From assembly GCF_022024275.1 (NCBI RefSeq), contig NZ_CP091804.1, positions 620,001-684,000 on the forward strand: a stretch of 64,000 nucleotides of DNA. The letters run 5' to 3'. The position numbers and the translations under genes are program-made. The notes beneath the pieces were generated by a model. It saw only the letters and a list, made by a program, of their open reading frames with translations. It did no database searches and was not told where the DNA came from. The first letter of the stretch is position 1. Every line of letters starts with the position of its first letter. Origin of the DNA: Sphingopyxis sp. BSN-002. Lineage in GTDB: Bacteria; Pseudomonadota; Alphaproteobacteria; Sphingomonadales; Sphingomonadaceae. Positions 1 to 6,921 of the stretch are shown piece after piece.

Positions 1-275
1 GTCAGGCCGGTCTTGCGGAGGAACCCTTCGAGTGCCTGCGGCGGCGCGCTGCTGCGCGGCCCCTTGAGCTCCTCGCTGACAGCTGCGGTCGCTTTGGGCA
101 GGTCCTTGGCGATCAGCGCAAGGCGGCGCGGGGTCGACCAGATGGTGAGGTCGCCCGCATCGAGGCCCGCAGCGCTCATCTGCGCGCGGAACAGCTTTTC
201 CAGTTCGGCGCGCGCACCGGCCTGCATCCGCGCCGGAATTTCCTCGCTGCGCAGTTCGAGAAGAAAGTCGGTCAC
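1..275 (-). CDS. glyS: Glycyl-tRNA synthetase beta subunit (N-terminal part, cut by window edge)
   Basis: The beta subunit of the alpha2beta2 bacterial glycyl-tRNA synthetase, which charges tRNA-Gly in the cytoplasm; beta carries the tRNA-recognition domains. Only about 91 codons are visible. The reading starts at a GTG (275-273) and gives [17 protein letters not shown], the usual GlyS N-terminus, then a WSTPRRLAL segment typical of the family. The GTG overlaps the glyQ TGA stop in a GTGA tetranucleotide, so the two subunits are translationally coupled. The remaining roughly 600 residues lie to the left of the window. Confidence 0.93.
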   Translation of the reverse strand, partial: MTDFLLELRSEEIPARMQAGARAELEKLFRAQMSAAGLDAGDLTIWSTPRRLALIAKDLPKATAAVSEELKGPRSSAPPQALEGFLRKTGL

Positions 276-1195
276 AGCGTCCACCCCGGATAGTTTTGGG
301 TCCAGCGCTCCGACTGGCTGTCGATCCACGCCTTGCAGCTGCCCTTTGCGAGGTCGCGCACGCGCGCCATGTAGTTGGCGCGTTCCTGCACGCTGATCAC
401 GCCGCGCGCCTGGAGCAGGTTGAAGAGGTGGCTCGCTTCGATCGCCTGATCATAAGCGGCGAGCGGCACGCCCGCGTCGATCGCGCGCTTGCACTCTTCC
501 TCGGCCGCCCTGAACCCCGCGAAGAGCGTGTCGGTATCGGCAACCTCGAAATTCCATTTCGAGAACTGGCGTTCATTCTCAAGGAACACGTCGCCATAGC
601 TGACCGCCGCGACATCGCCGACCGCGTCGGAGAATTTGAGGTCGTACACATTGTCGACATTCTGGATGTACATCGCGAGGCGCTCGAGCCCGTAGGTCAG
701 CTCGCCCGCGACGGGCTTGCAGTCGAAGCCGCCCATCTGCTGAAAGTAAGTGAACTGGGTGACTTCCATGCCGTCGCACCAGACTTCCCAGCCCAGCCCC
801 CACGCGCCGAGCGTCGGCGATTCCCAGTCGTCCTCGACGAAACGGATGTCGTGGAGCAGCGGATCGATGCCGATCGCGGCCAAGGAACCCAGATATTGCT
901 CCTGCAGGTCGGCGGGCGACGGCTTCAGGATCACCTGATACTGGTAATAATGCTGGAGCCGGTTCGGGTTCTCGCCATAGCGGCCGTCGGTCGGGCGGCG
1001 GCTCGGCTGGACATAGGCGACGTTCCACGGCTCGGGACCGAGGCTGCGCAGCGTCGTCGCCGGGTGAAAGGTGCCCGCCCCCACACGCATGTCATAGGGC
1101 TGCAGGATCGCGCAGCCGCGCGCGCTCCAATAGGCATGCAGCGTCAGGATCATGTCCTGAAAGCTGAGGACTTTCTTTTCCGCCGCGTCGGCCAC
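272..1195 (-). CDS. glyQ: Glycyl-tRNA synthetase alpha subunit
   Basis: Catalytic alpha subunit of heterotetrameric glycyl-tRNA synthetase; with GlyS it activates glycine and charges tRNA-Gly. The protein shows the highly conserved [14 protein letters not shown] start and the motifs [28 protein letters not shown] and [17 protein letters not shown], with the class II fold throughout. The open frame reaches 1261, but the extra residues (cysteine-rich, [15 protein letters not shown]) are not family-like. I therefore prefer the GTG at 1195, which has a short GGGA upstream and gives 307 residues, close to the family norm. It is followed by glyS with a 4-base overlap. The start is inferred; the identity is secure. 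Confidence 0.95.
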   Translation of the reverse strand: MADAAEKKVLSFQDMILTLHAYWSARGCAILQPYDMRVGAGTFHPATTLRSLGPEPWNVAYVQPSRRPTDGRYGENPNRLQHYYQYQVILKPSPADLQEQYLGSLAAIGIDPLLHDIRFVEDDWESPTLGAWGLGWEVWCDGMEVTQFTYFQQMGGFDCKPVAGELTYGLERLAMYIQNVDNVYDLKFSDAVGDVAAVSYGDVFLENERQFSKWNFEVADTDTLFAGFRAAEEECKRAIDAGVPLAAYDQAIEASHLFNLLQARGVISVQERANYMARVRDLAKGSCKAWIDSQSERWTQNYPGWTL

Positions 1196-1310
1196 TTTTT
1201 CCCGTCTTTCGCAGGTGCAACAATATCCGCCGCCCTTGGCCCAGCAAGGCTGCACGGTCAAGGGACAGGCGCAAGACGCCTTCGCCCATTGTCATGCAGA
1301 CAAAACTTTT

Positions 1311-1368
1311 TGTCAGGTGTTGTTGACATGGTCAGCGAATCACGACATATAGTCAACAACACCTGACA
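1311..1368 (+). promoter_or_regulatory. Perfect 17-bp inverted repeat framing a promoter for the XRE gene
   Basis: TGTCAGGTGTTGTTGAC at 1311-1327 is repeated as its exact reverse complement at 1352-1368, separated by 24 bases. A sigma70-like -35 TTGACA (1323-1328) lies in the left arm. A -10-like CATATA (1346-1351) sits 17 bases downstream, just before the right arm. A third partial half-site, TGTCAGG, occurs at 1372-1378. The arms enclose the promoter of the XRE gene starting at 1401, so an autoregulatory operator is the simplest reading. Confidence 0.7.
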
Positions 1369-1400
1369 CAATGTCAGGCTCGAATGACCAGAGGTGATGC

Positions 1401-1613
1401 ATGGAGAACCGATTGAAGGTGCTTCGGGCGATGCGGAACTGGAGCCAGGCCGAACTGGCCGACCGGCTCGACGTGTCGCGGCAGGCGGTGAATGCGATCG
1501 AAACGGGCAAATACGACCCGTCGCTGCCGCTGGCCTTCAAGCTCGCCCGGCTGTTCGAGATGCCGATAGAGGAGATTTTCGATGACGGTTTCCAGGGAGG
1601 TGGCGATGAGTGA
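1401..1613 (+). CDS. Small XRE-family (Cro/CI-type) helix-turn-helix regulator
   Basis: A 70-residue stand-alone DNA-binding protein. The HTH covers about residues 5-58 (LKVLRAMRNWSQAELADRL, then VSRQAVNAIETGKYDPS as recognition helix), followed by IEEIF, the usual end of this short PbsX/YozG-like subfamily. An AGAGGTG ribosome site precedes the ATG. There is no sensor domain, so it is probably constitutive or controlled by its partner. The next gene, a four-helix membrane protein, starts inside its 3' end (ATG at 1606, stop at 1611-1613). Such XRE plus small membrane protein pairs are common, and their signal is generally unknown. It probably binds the inverted repeat upstream. Confidence 0.88.
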   Translation: MENRLKVLRAMRNWSQAELADRLDVSRQAVNAIETGKYDPSLPLAFKLARLFEMPIEEIFDDGFQGGGDE

Positions 1614-2043
1614 CGCAGGCAAAAGCATAAAGCGTCCGATGTCCCCGCGCCGCAAACGCTATCTGACTGCGCTCGGCCTCGCCGGCCTGTTCGGCGGCAT
1701 ATTGGGCGCGTGGATGCAGATCGCACAAAGCGGCGCCTCGCCCACCGATCTGGCGATGCTGAGCAACAGCCCGCTCACCCCGAATTTCGCGATCGGCGCG
1801 TCGATTATCTGGGTCGTCGGCATGATCGTCTCGCTGATCCTCTATCACCGGTCGGTCGACGACCATGAGGAACGCGCCTATCTGTGGGCCGGTACCGCGG
1901 CGTGGTACACCTTCACCCTCGCCGCCCCGAGCTGGTGGGTGCTCCACCGCGCGAGCCTTGCCCCGGCGCCCGATGTCATGCTGCTCTTCGTCGGCGCACT
2001 CGCCGTCAATCTGGTGGTGTGGCTCTGGCTCAAATATCGCTGA
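1606..2043 (+). CDS. Four-helix integral membrane protein paired with XRE regulator
   Basis: A 145-residue protein of unknown function. Four hydrophobic segments are visible, roughly at residues 20-40 (LTALGLAGLFGGILGAW), 63-84 (IGASIIWVVGMIVSLILY), 95-117 (YLWAGTAAWYTFTLA) and 123-143 (VMLLFVGALAVNLVVWLWL). The N-terminus is basic and probably cytoplasmic. The ATG at 1606 follows GGGAGG with good spacing and overlaps the upstream XRE stop, so the two are co-translated. A longer frame starts at 1582, but its extra codons merely overlap the XRE gene. I see no catalytic motif. The pairing suggests a sensor, anti-regulator or envelope target of the XRE protein. Confidence 0.8.
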   Translation: MSDAGKSIKRPMSPRRKRYLTALGLAGLFGGILGAWMQIAQSGASPTDLAMLSNSPLTPNFAIGASIIWVVGMIVSLILYHRSVDDHEERAYLWAGTAAWYTFTLAAPSWWVLHRASLAPAPDVMLLFVGALAVNLVVWLWLKYR

Positions 2044-2105
2044 CTTTCCCTCTCCCCTTCCCTCCCTACCCCGGCCATAAGGCCATTCAAGAAAGGTGTT
2101 TTTCG

Positions 2106-3035
2106 ATGAAGACCTGGTTCAAGTCGCTCGTCTCGACCTGCGCGATCCTTCCCTTTGCAGCCCTGACGCTGACGCCCGGACAAAGCGCCGTCGCCAAGGA
2201 GACCGCAGCCCCGGCGACCACGCTGACAACGGCCAAGCCGGCGATCTGGGCAGTCTCCGACGCCGACACCACCGTCTATCTGTTCGGATCGGTGCATGTG
2301 CTGAAGCCCGGCCTCAGCTGGTTCGACGGTGCCGTGAAGCAGGCGTTCGACAAGTCGGACGAAATGGTGCTCGAACTCGTCCTGCCCGAAGACCAAGCCG
2401 AAGTCGCGAAGGTAACCTTTCCGATGGCGACCGACAGCAGCGGTAAGACGCTGCCGCAAAAGCTCGATCCCGAGGCGCTGAAAGCCTATCAGGCGGTGAT
2501 GACCGGCATGGGCCTTCCGGCCAACGCGTTCGACAGCTTCAAACCCTGGTTCGCCGCAGTCACGCTGTCGGTCCTGCCGCTCACCAAGCTTGGCTATGAC
2601 CCCGAACAGGGCGTCGAGAAGCAGCTCACCGCGGCCGCGAAGAAGGCCGGCAAGCCGATCTCGGGCTTCGAGACGCTCGAGGAACAGCTCGGCTTCTTCG
2701 ACACCCTGCCCGAAGCGCAGCAGATCGCCTTCCTCAACTCGACGGTGAAGGATATCGACAAGCTAGGCCCGACGCTTGACCGCATGGTCGGATTGTGGAG
2801 CCAGGGCGATCCGAAAAAGCTCGCCACCGAGATGAACGAAAGCATGAAGGCGACCCCCGAACTCACCAAGACATTGCTCTGGGACCGCAACCAGCGCTGG
2901 GCCGGCAAGATCAAGGCGCGGATGGACAAGCCGGGCACGGTCTTCGTCGCGGTCGGCGCCGGGCACCTGGCGGGCAAGCACAGCGTGCAGGATTATCTGA
3001 AAGCGCTCGGGCTGAAAGCGAAGCGCGTCCAGTGA
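2106..3035 (+). CDS. TraB/GumN family protein (first of a tandem pair)
   Basis: A 309-residue exported protein of the TraB/GumN (pheromone shutdown/tiki-like) family, whose proven members are metal-dependent proteases; the bacterial function is mostly unknown. A Sec signal spans residues 1-29. The domain opens with PAIWAVSDADTTVYLFGSVHVL, where GSVH matches the conserved GxxH motif. It closes with FVAVGAGHLAGKHSVQDYL, the family's second conserved G-x-x-H-L motif. An AAGAAAGG site lies upstream of the ATG. The next gene, a lipoprotein paralogue, begins at the overlapping GTGA, so the pair forms one transcript. Confidence 0.87.
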   Translation: MKTWFKSLVSTCAILPFAALTLTPGQSAVAKETAAPATTLTTAKPAIWAVSDADTTVYLFGSVHVLKPGLSWFDGAVKQAFDKSDEMVLELVLPEDQAEVAKVTFPMATDSSGKTLPQKLDPEALKAYQAVMTGMGLPANAFDSFKPWFAAVTLSVLPLTKLGYDPEQGVEKQLTAAAKKAGKPISGFETLEEQLGFFDTLPEAQQIAFLNSTVKDIDKLGPTLDRMVGLWSQGDPKKLATEMNESMKATPELTKTLLWDRNQRWAGKIKARMDKPGTVFVAVGAGHLAGKHSVQDYLKALGLKAKRVQ

Positions 3036-3928
3036 CAGGTGCCGGGGCGTTTCCCCGCCGGCACCGGGGTCGCCGCATCGCGGCGGCCCTTTTGCCGTTG
3101 CTGCTCGCCGCGTGCGGAACCGAGTCCGAGGTAGCAGCGAAACCCGCGATGTGGCTGGTCGAGGATGCCGATACGCGCATCTATATGCTGGGGACGATGC
3201 ACGCCCTGCCCGCTGGCACCGACTGGAACCGCGGCAAAATTGCCGAAGCCGCCGCTTCGGCGGACGAATTGATGCTCGAGCTTTCGCCGCAGCAGCTTGC
3301 CGAGGCGGGTGCCATATTCCAGGCGCTAGCCCCGCGCGACAAGCCGCTCGCGATGGAGAAGCGGCTGTCGCCAAAGGCCCTCGCGGCGTATCGCAAACTC
3401 GAAGCCGGAAACGACTTCGGCGGTGAAAAGCTGGACGACTGGGCGGTGCTCGTACTGATGGGGCAGAAGGTCGCGGCCGAAGCCGGGCTGTCACCCGCCG
3501 ACGGGGTGGAAGCCGGCCTGACCGCGACTTTCCGGACGGCCGGCAAGCCGATCTCGGGCCTGGAAAGCGCAAGGACGCAGCTGATGCTGTTCGAAACGCT
3601 CGATCCGGCGACGCAGCGGACGCTGCTCGCGAGCGCGGCCGAAAATGCCGATCATGCGCTGGCCGACGTCAGCGCCATGGCCGCCGCATGGTCGCGCGGC
3701 GACGCCGATGCGCTGGCGAAGGTCATCAACGAGGATGTCGATCGGGTTCCCGCGGCGCGCAAGGCGATCATCACCGATCGCAATCGGCGGTGGAGCGGCT
3801 GGATCGCGACCCGCATGGACAAACCAGGCACGGTGCTGATGGCGGTCGGCGCAGGCCATCTGGTCGGGACCGACAGCGTCCCAGCGCTGCTGGCGGCGGA
3901 GGGCTATAAGGTGACGCGGGTCCAGTAA
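3032..3928 (+). CDS. TraB/GumN family lipoprotein (second of a tandem pair)
   Basis: A 298-residue paralogue of the preceding protein. The GTG at 3032 overlaps the upstream TGA. The N-terminus is arginine-rich, followed by ALLPLLLAACG, a clear lipobox with acylated Cys. The mature domain repeats the family pattern: MWLVEDADTRIYMLGTMHAL near the start and VLMAVGAGHLVGTDSVPALL at the end, both with the conserved GxxH-type histidines. The likely arrangement is one soluble periplasmic and one membrane-anchored member from a duplication. Substrate and partner are unknown. Confidence 0.85.
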   Translation: MTGAGAFPRRHRGRRIAAALLPLLLAACGTESEVAAKPAMWLVEDADTRIYMLGTMHALPAGTDWNRGKIAEAAASADELMLELSPQQLAEAGAIFQALAPRDKPLAMEKRLSPKALAAYRKLEAGNDFGGEKLDDWAVLVLMGQKVAAEAGLSPADGVEAGLTATFRTAGKPISGLESARTQLMLFETLDPATQRTLLASAAENADHALADVSAMAAAWSRGDADALAKVINEDVDRVPAARKAIITDRNRRWSGWIATRMDKPGTVLMAVGAGHLVGTDSVPALLAAEGYKVTRVQ

Positions 3929-4036
3929 GCGGCCGGCGCTTGCATTTCCGCCGCTTCCCCGCTATGCGCCCGCGCTTCCGTCATGGTCATCCCTGGAGGC
4001 GTGGCGGAACTGTGTAACCGTACTCGGAGAATGAAC

Positions 4037-4663
4037 ATGAGCGATCAGCTGACGCTGACGGCCGAGACGCGCGAACGCGGAGGCAAGGGAGCCTCGCGTG
4101 GTCTGCGTCGTGAAGGCCGTGTCCCCGCCGTCGTCTATGGCGGCAACGAAGACCCCCTGATGATCCACGTCGAAGAAAAGCTGCTGATGAAGCAGCTGAT
4201 GACGGGTCACTTCATGAACTCGGTCGTGATGATCGAAGTTGGCGGCAAGACCATTCGCACCCTGCCCAAGGACGTTGCGTTCCACCCGGTCAAGGATCGC
4301 CCGATTCACGCCGACTTCCTGCGCATCTCGAAGGACGCCAAGGTCCATGTGTCGGTTCCGGTCACCTTCGCGAACGAAGAAGCCTCGCCGGGCCTGAAGC
4401 GCGGCGGCGTTCTGAACATCGTCCGCCACGATCTGGAACTCGTCTGCGACGCGGACAAGATCCCCGACGACATCGCGATCGACGTCACCGGCTTCGATGT
4501 CGGCGATTCGATCCACATCAGCAACGTCACCCTGCCCAAGGGTGTCGAAAGCGCGATCACCGACCGCGATTTCACCATCGCGACCATCGTCGCCCCGTCG
4601 GCGCTCAAGTCGAGCGACGGCGACACGACGAAGGACGAAGGCGAAGGCGCCGCTGAAGCCTAA
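4037..4663 (+). CDS. rplY: 50S ribosomal protein L25/general stress protein Ctc
   Basis: Binds 5S rRNA in the large subunit; the long CTC form also carries a C-terminal TL5-like domain. The 208-residue protein shows the L25 domain at residues 1-95 ([50 protein letters not shown]). The TL5 beta domain occupies about 96-190 and an acidic tail follows. Two in-frame ATGs lie at 4031 and 4037; GGAGA at 4026-4030 abuts the first but is well spaced from the second, so 4037 is preferred. The pth gene follows, an arrangement that is widely conserved. A hairpin sits between them. Confidence 0.94.
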   Translation: MSDQLTLTAETRERGGKGASRGLRREGRVPAVVYGGNEDPLMIHVEEKLLMKQLMTGHFMNSVVMIEVGGKTIRTLPKDVAFHPVKDRPIHADFLRISKDAKVHVSVPVTFANEEASPGLKRGGVLNIVRHDLELVCDADKIPDDIAIDVTGFDVGDSIHISNVTLPKGVESAITDRDFTIATIVAPSALKSSDGDTTKDEGEGAAEA

Positions 4664-4671
4664 GCATTATC

Positions 4672-4698
4672 GGGCCGCCTTCCATCGGGAGGCGGCCC
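4672..4698 (+). terminator. Hairpin between rplY and pth
   Basis: GGGCCGCCT (4672-4680) pairs with AGGCGGCCC (4690-4698) around a nine-base loop and is followed by TTT. It resembles an intrinsic terminator, but the U tract is short, so it may only attenuate read-through into pth. Confidence 0.55.
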
Positions 4699-4726
4699 TT
4701 TCCATGGCCCCGGGAAAGGCACTGCC

Positions 4727-5296
4727 ATGCAGCTCTGGGTCGGTCTCGGCAATCCCGGGCCCCAATATGCGATGCATCGTCACAATGTCGGCTTCATGGC
4801 CGTCGACGTCATCGCCGACATGCATGGCTTTCCCGCTCCAGCGAAGAAATTCCAGGGCTGGATCCAGGACGGCCGCATCGGGCGGACACGTATTCTGCTC
4901 CTGAAACCCGGCACCTTCATGAACGAAAGCGGCCGCAGCGTGCGCGCCGCGATGGATTTCTACAAGCTGACGCCGCAGGACGTCACCGCCTTCTATGACG
5001 AGCTCGACCTCGCGCCGATGAAGGTGAAGGTGAAACAGGGCGGCGGCGCTGCGGGCCACAACGGCATCCGCAGCATGATCCAGCATATCGGCGACGATTT
5101 CCGCCGCGTCCGCATCGGCATCGGCCATCCCGGACACAAGGACCGCGTCACCGGCCACGTTCTCGGCAACTACCACAAGACCGAAGTCGAACCGCTGACC
5201 GACCTGCTGGGCGCGATCGCAGCCGAGGCGCCATGGCTCGCCGACGGCGACGATGTCCGCTTCCAGAACGATCTGGCTTTGCGCCTGAACGGATAA
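4727..5296 (+). CDS. pth: Peptidyl-tRNA hydrolase
   Basis: Cleaves the ester bond of peptidyl-tRNAs that drop off ribosomes, recycling tRNA; cytoplasmic and usually essential. At 189 residues it has the normal length. Visible motifs are VGLGNPGPQY at the N-terminus, HRHNVGF with the catalytic His, KPGTFMNESGRSV with the substrate-binding Asn, and FYDELDLAPMKVKVKQGGGAAGHNGIRS, which contains the catalytic Asp region and the GHNG loop. It ends with the usual NDLALRLNG-type tail. It follows rplY, as in many proteobacteria. Confidence 0.96.
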   Translation: MQLWVGLGNPGPQYAMHRHNVGFMAVDVIADMHGFPAPAKKFQGWIQDGRIGRTRILLLKPGTFMNESGRSVRAAMDFYKLTPQDVTAFYDELDLAPMKVKVKQGGGAAGHNGIRSMIQHIGDDFRRVRIGIGHPGHKDRVTGHVLGNYHKTEVEPLTDLLGAIAAEAPWLADGDDVRFQNDLALRLNG

Positions 5297-5308
5297 GGCG
5301 CGGTCGGG

Positions 5309-6652
5309 TCAGGTCGTCGGCGTCTTTACCGCTTCCACGCTCTTGCGGCTGCGCAACATGATCCACGGCACATGCCCGGGCTCGAAGCGCGTGCGCAGGT
5401 CGCGCTGGAAATAGGGCGGCATGTGATCGCCGACGATCAGGATGTCGGTGTCGGAGAAATCAGGCTTCATGATCTCCGCCGTAATGCTGTCCGCCAGCTG
5501 TTTTTGCAGTTCGAAGCTGCGGCAGAGCATCGGATAATCCTCGCGCCATTCCGCGGTGCCAAGCCTGCAATTGTCGGTGCCAAGCGCGCGCTCGGCCGCC
5601 ACAGGAATATGTCCGTTGACGGTCAGCCAATAGAGGAATTTGCGCTTCTCGGGCGCCTGGCGCAGCCGTTCGCCGATGATGCGCGGGACGTCGCGATCGC
5701 AGGCGCCGGGAAAAACACTGCCGCAGTGGCCCGCGCCCATCGCGAGGATCTGGTTCGAGAACAGCGAGCGCTCGAAACCGATCTTCGGATACCAGGTTTC
5801 ACGATCGAAGAAGGTGCCGTTGAAGCTGTGGAGCGATTCAACCTCGAACCCGGCCTTGCGGAACTGCTGTGGCAGGCAGTTCGGATGGTCGAAGTCATAA
5901 GTCTCATAGTCCGACCAGGCGGCGCACAGTTCGCGCAGCTCGGCGCTGGTCGTTGAGCCGAAAAAGGGGTTTGTCCCGCGGGTCACTTCATAGCGGCTGC
6001 TCCAGCGCTCCGGGTTCCACATCTGGTCGAACAGCTTCCGGTCGAACGGATCGGACGAGACGCCCAGCGATTCGACGACGATCACGACCAGATTGCGCGC
6101 GCGCAGCGTCGAGGGCGCGATATGGTTCTGGATCACGGCAGAATCGACCGGCATCCCCGCAGGCGCGGTCATGCTGTACGAACCGCGCGTTCCCGCCGTG
6201 GCCACCATGTCGACATTGATCAGCAAGGCGACGAGGCCCAGCGCCAGGAACTTGTGGTCGCGCGTCTTCAGCGGCGGGATACGCGATCCCATCGCGATCA
6301 ATGCGACCAGCGAGGCGACCAGCAACAGCCCGCCAACCAGATATTCGGGCGACTGCGACGGATGCAGCTCGCCTGCGAACTGGAGCGAGCCGAACATGGT
6401 CGCCCAGTTGAGGTTGAAGGTCATCGCGACATAGGTCAGCAGGTTGAAGATAAACAGCGCCACCGCGACGGCCGTGCGCAGGACATGATGGCTCCAGCTC
6501 GACAGCAGCACCGCGAGCAGGCCGCACGCCGCCATCGAGGCCGTCATGCTGGGCCCGCCGATCGGCCACATGGCGATGAAGGCGAGATTGGGCAGCAGCA
6601 GCCACCAAACGCCCCAACGCCACGGAAAATTGCGCACGATCTGTAGTTGCAA
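5309..6652 (-). CDS. Membrane-bound sulfatase-fold phosphotransferase (LTA synthase/phosphoethanolamine transferase-like)
   Basis: A 447-residue protein with about four or five N-terminal transmembrane helices (residues 10-150) and a periplasmic alkaline-phosphatase/sulfatase-fold domain from about 185. Metal and catalytic features visible are VVIVVESLG (Glu194 as metal ligand), the nucleophile-type loop GSTTSAELREL (Thr234 or 235) and VGDHMPPYF near the C-terminus (Asp/His ligands). These fit the LtaS/OpgB/EptA superfamily, which transfers phosphoglycerol or phosphoethanolamine to envelope glycans or lipids. The best start is a TTG at 6652 with GGGGATCAGG upstream; no earlier in-frame ATG or GTG exists. 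The substrate cannot be assigned. It stands alone between pth and the divergent phoX gene. Confidence 0.8.
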   Translation of the reverse strand: MQLQIVRNFPWRWGVWWLLLPNLAFIAMWPIGGPSMTASMAACGLLAVLLSSWSHHVLRTAVAVALFIFNLLTYVAMTFNLNWATMFGSLQFAGELHPSQSPEYLVGGLLLVASLVALIAMGSRIPPLKTRDHKFLALGLVALLINVDMVATAGTRGSYSMTAPAGMPVDSAVIQNHIAPSTLRARNLVVIVVESLGVSSDPFDRKLFDQMWNPERWSSRYEVTRGTNPFFGSTTSAELRELCAAWSDYETYDFDHPNCLPQQFRKAGFEVESLHSFNGTFFDRETWYPKIGFERSLFSNQILAMGAGHCGSVFPGACDRDVPRIIGERLRQAPEKRKFLYWLTVNGHIPVAAERALGTDNCRLGTAEWREDYPMLCRSFELQKQLADSITAEIMKPDFSDTDILIVGDHMPPYFQRDLRTRFEPGHVPWIMLRSRKSVEAVKTPTT

Positions 6653-6786
6653 GGCCTGATCCCCGATGATGCGCGCGGGCGCATGCGCCTCGCCCCACGA
6701 TGCAGCTTTAGCGAAGCATGGTTAGCATCCGGTAAAATTGTGGCCGATGCGCCTTTTGCGCGCCACAGGGCCCACGCGAGCGATGC

Positions 6787-6804
6787 GTGTCAAATCACCG
6801 TCAT
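6787..6804 (+). promoter_or_regulatory. Pho-box-like direct repeat upstream of phoX
   Basis: GTGTCAA-ATCA-CCGTCAT: two 7-base repeats separated by 4 bases, matching the layout of the PhoB box (CTGTCAT-N4-CTGTCAT) at 5/7 and 6/7 positions. It lies 118 bases before the ATG of a PhoX-family phosphatase, which makes PhoB control plausible. Short motifs in a 64-kb window can arise by chance. Confidence 0.55.
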
Positions 6805-6921
6805 ATAAGTCATTGCTTTCAGACACGTTCCAGCAACGCCGATGACACTTCCCTCTGCAATCGGGGGCCACCCAAGGCGGGACGGCGAGTCCCGGGGCTC
6901 AACCGAAAAAAGGGGAACTGC

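Noticed and set aside
296..1366. Plus-strand open frame of 356 codons over glyQ
   Set aside because: It is the antisense shadow of a clearly conserved synthetase gene; its translation is Arg/Ala/Val-rich without domains.
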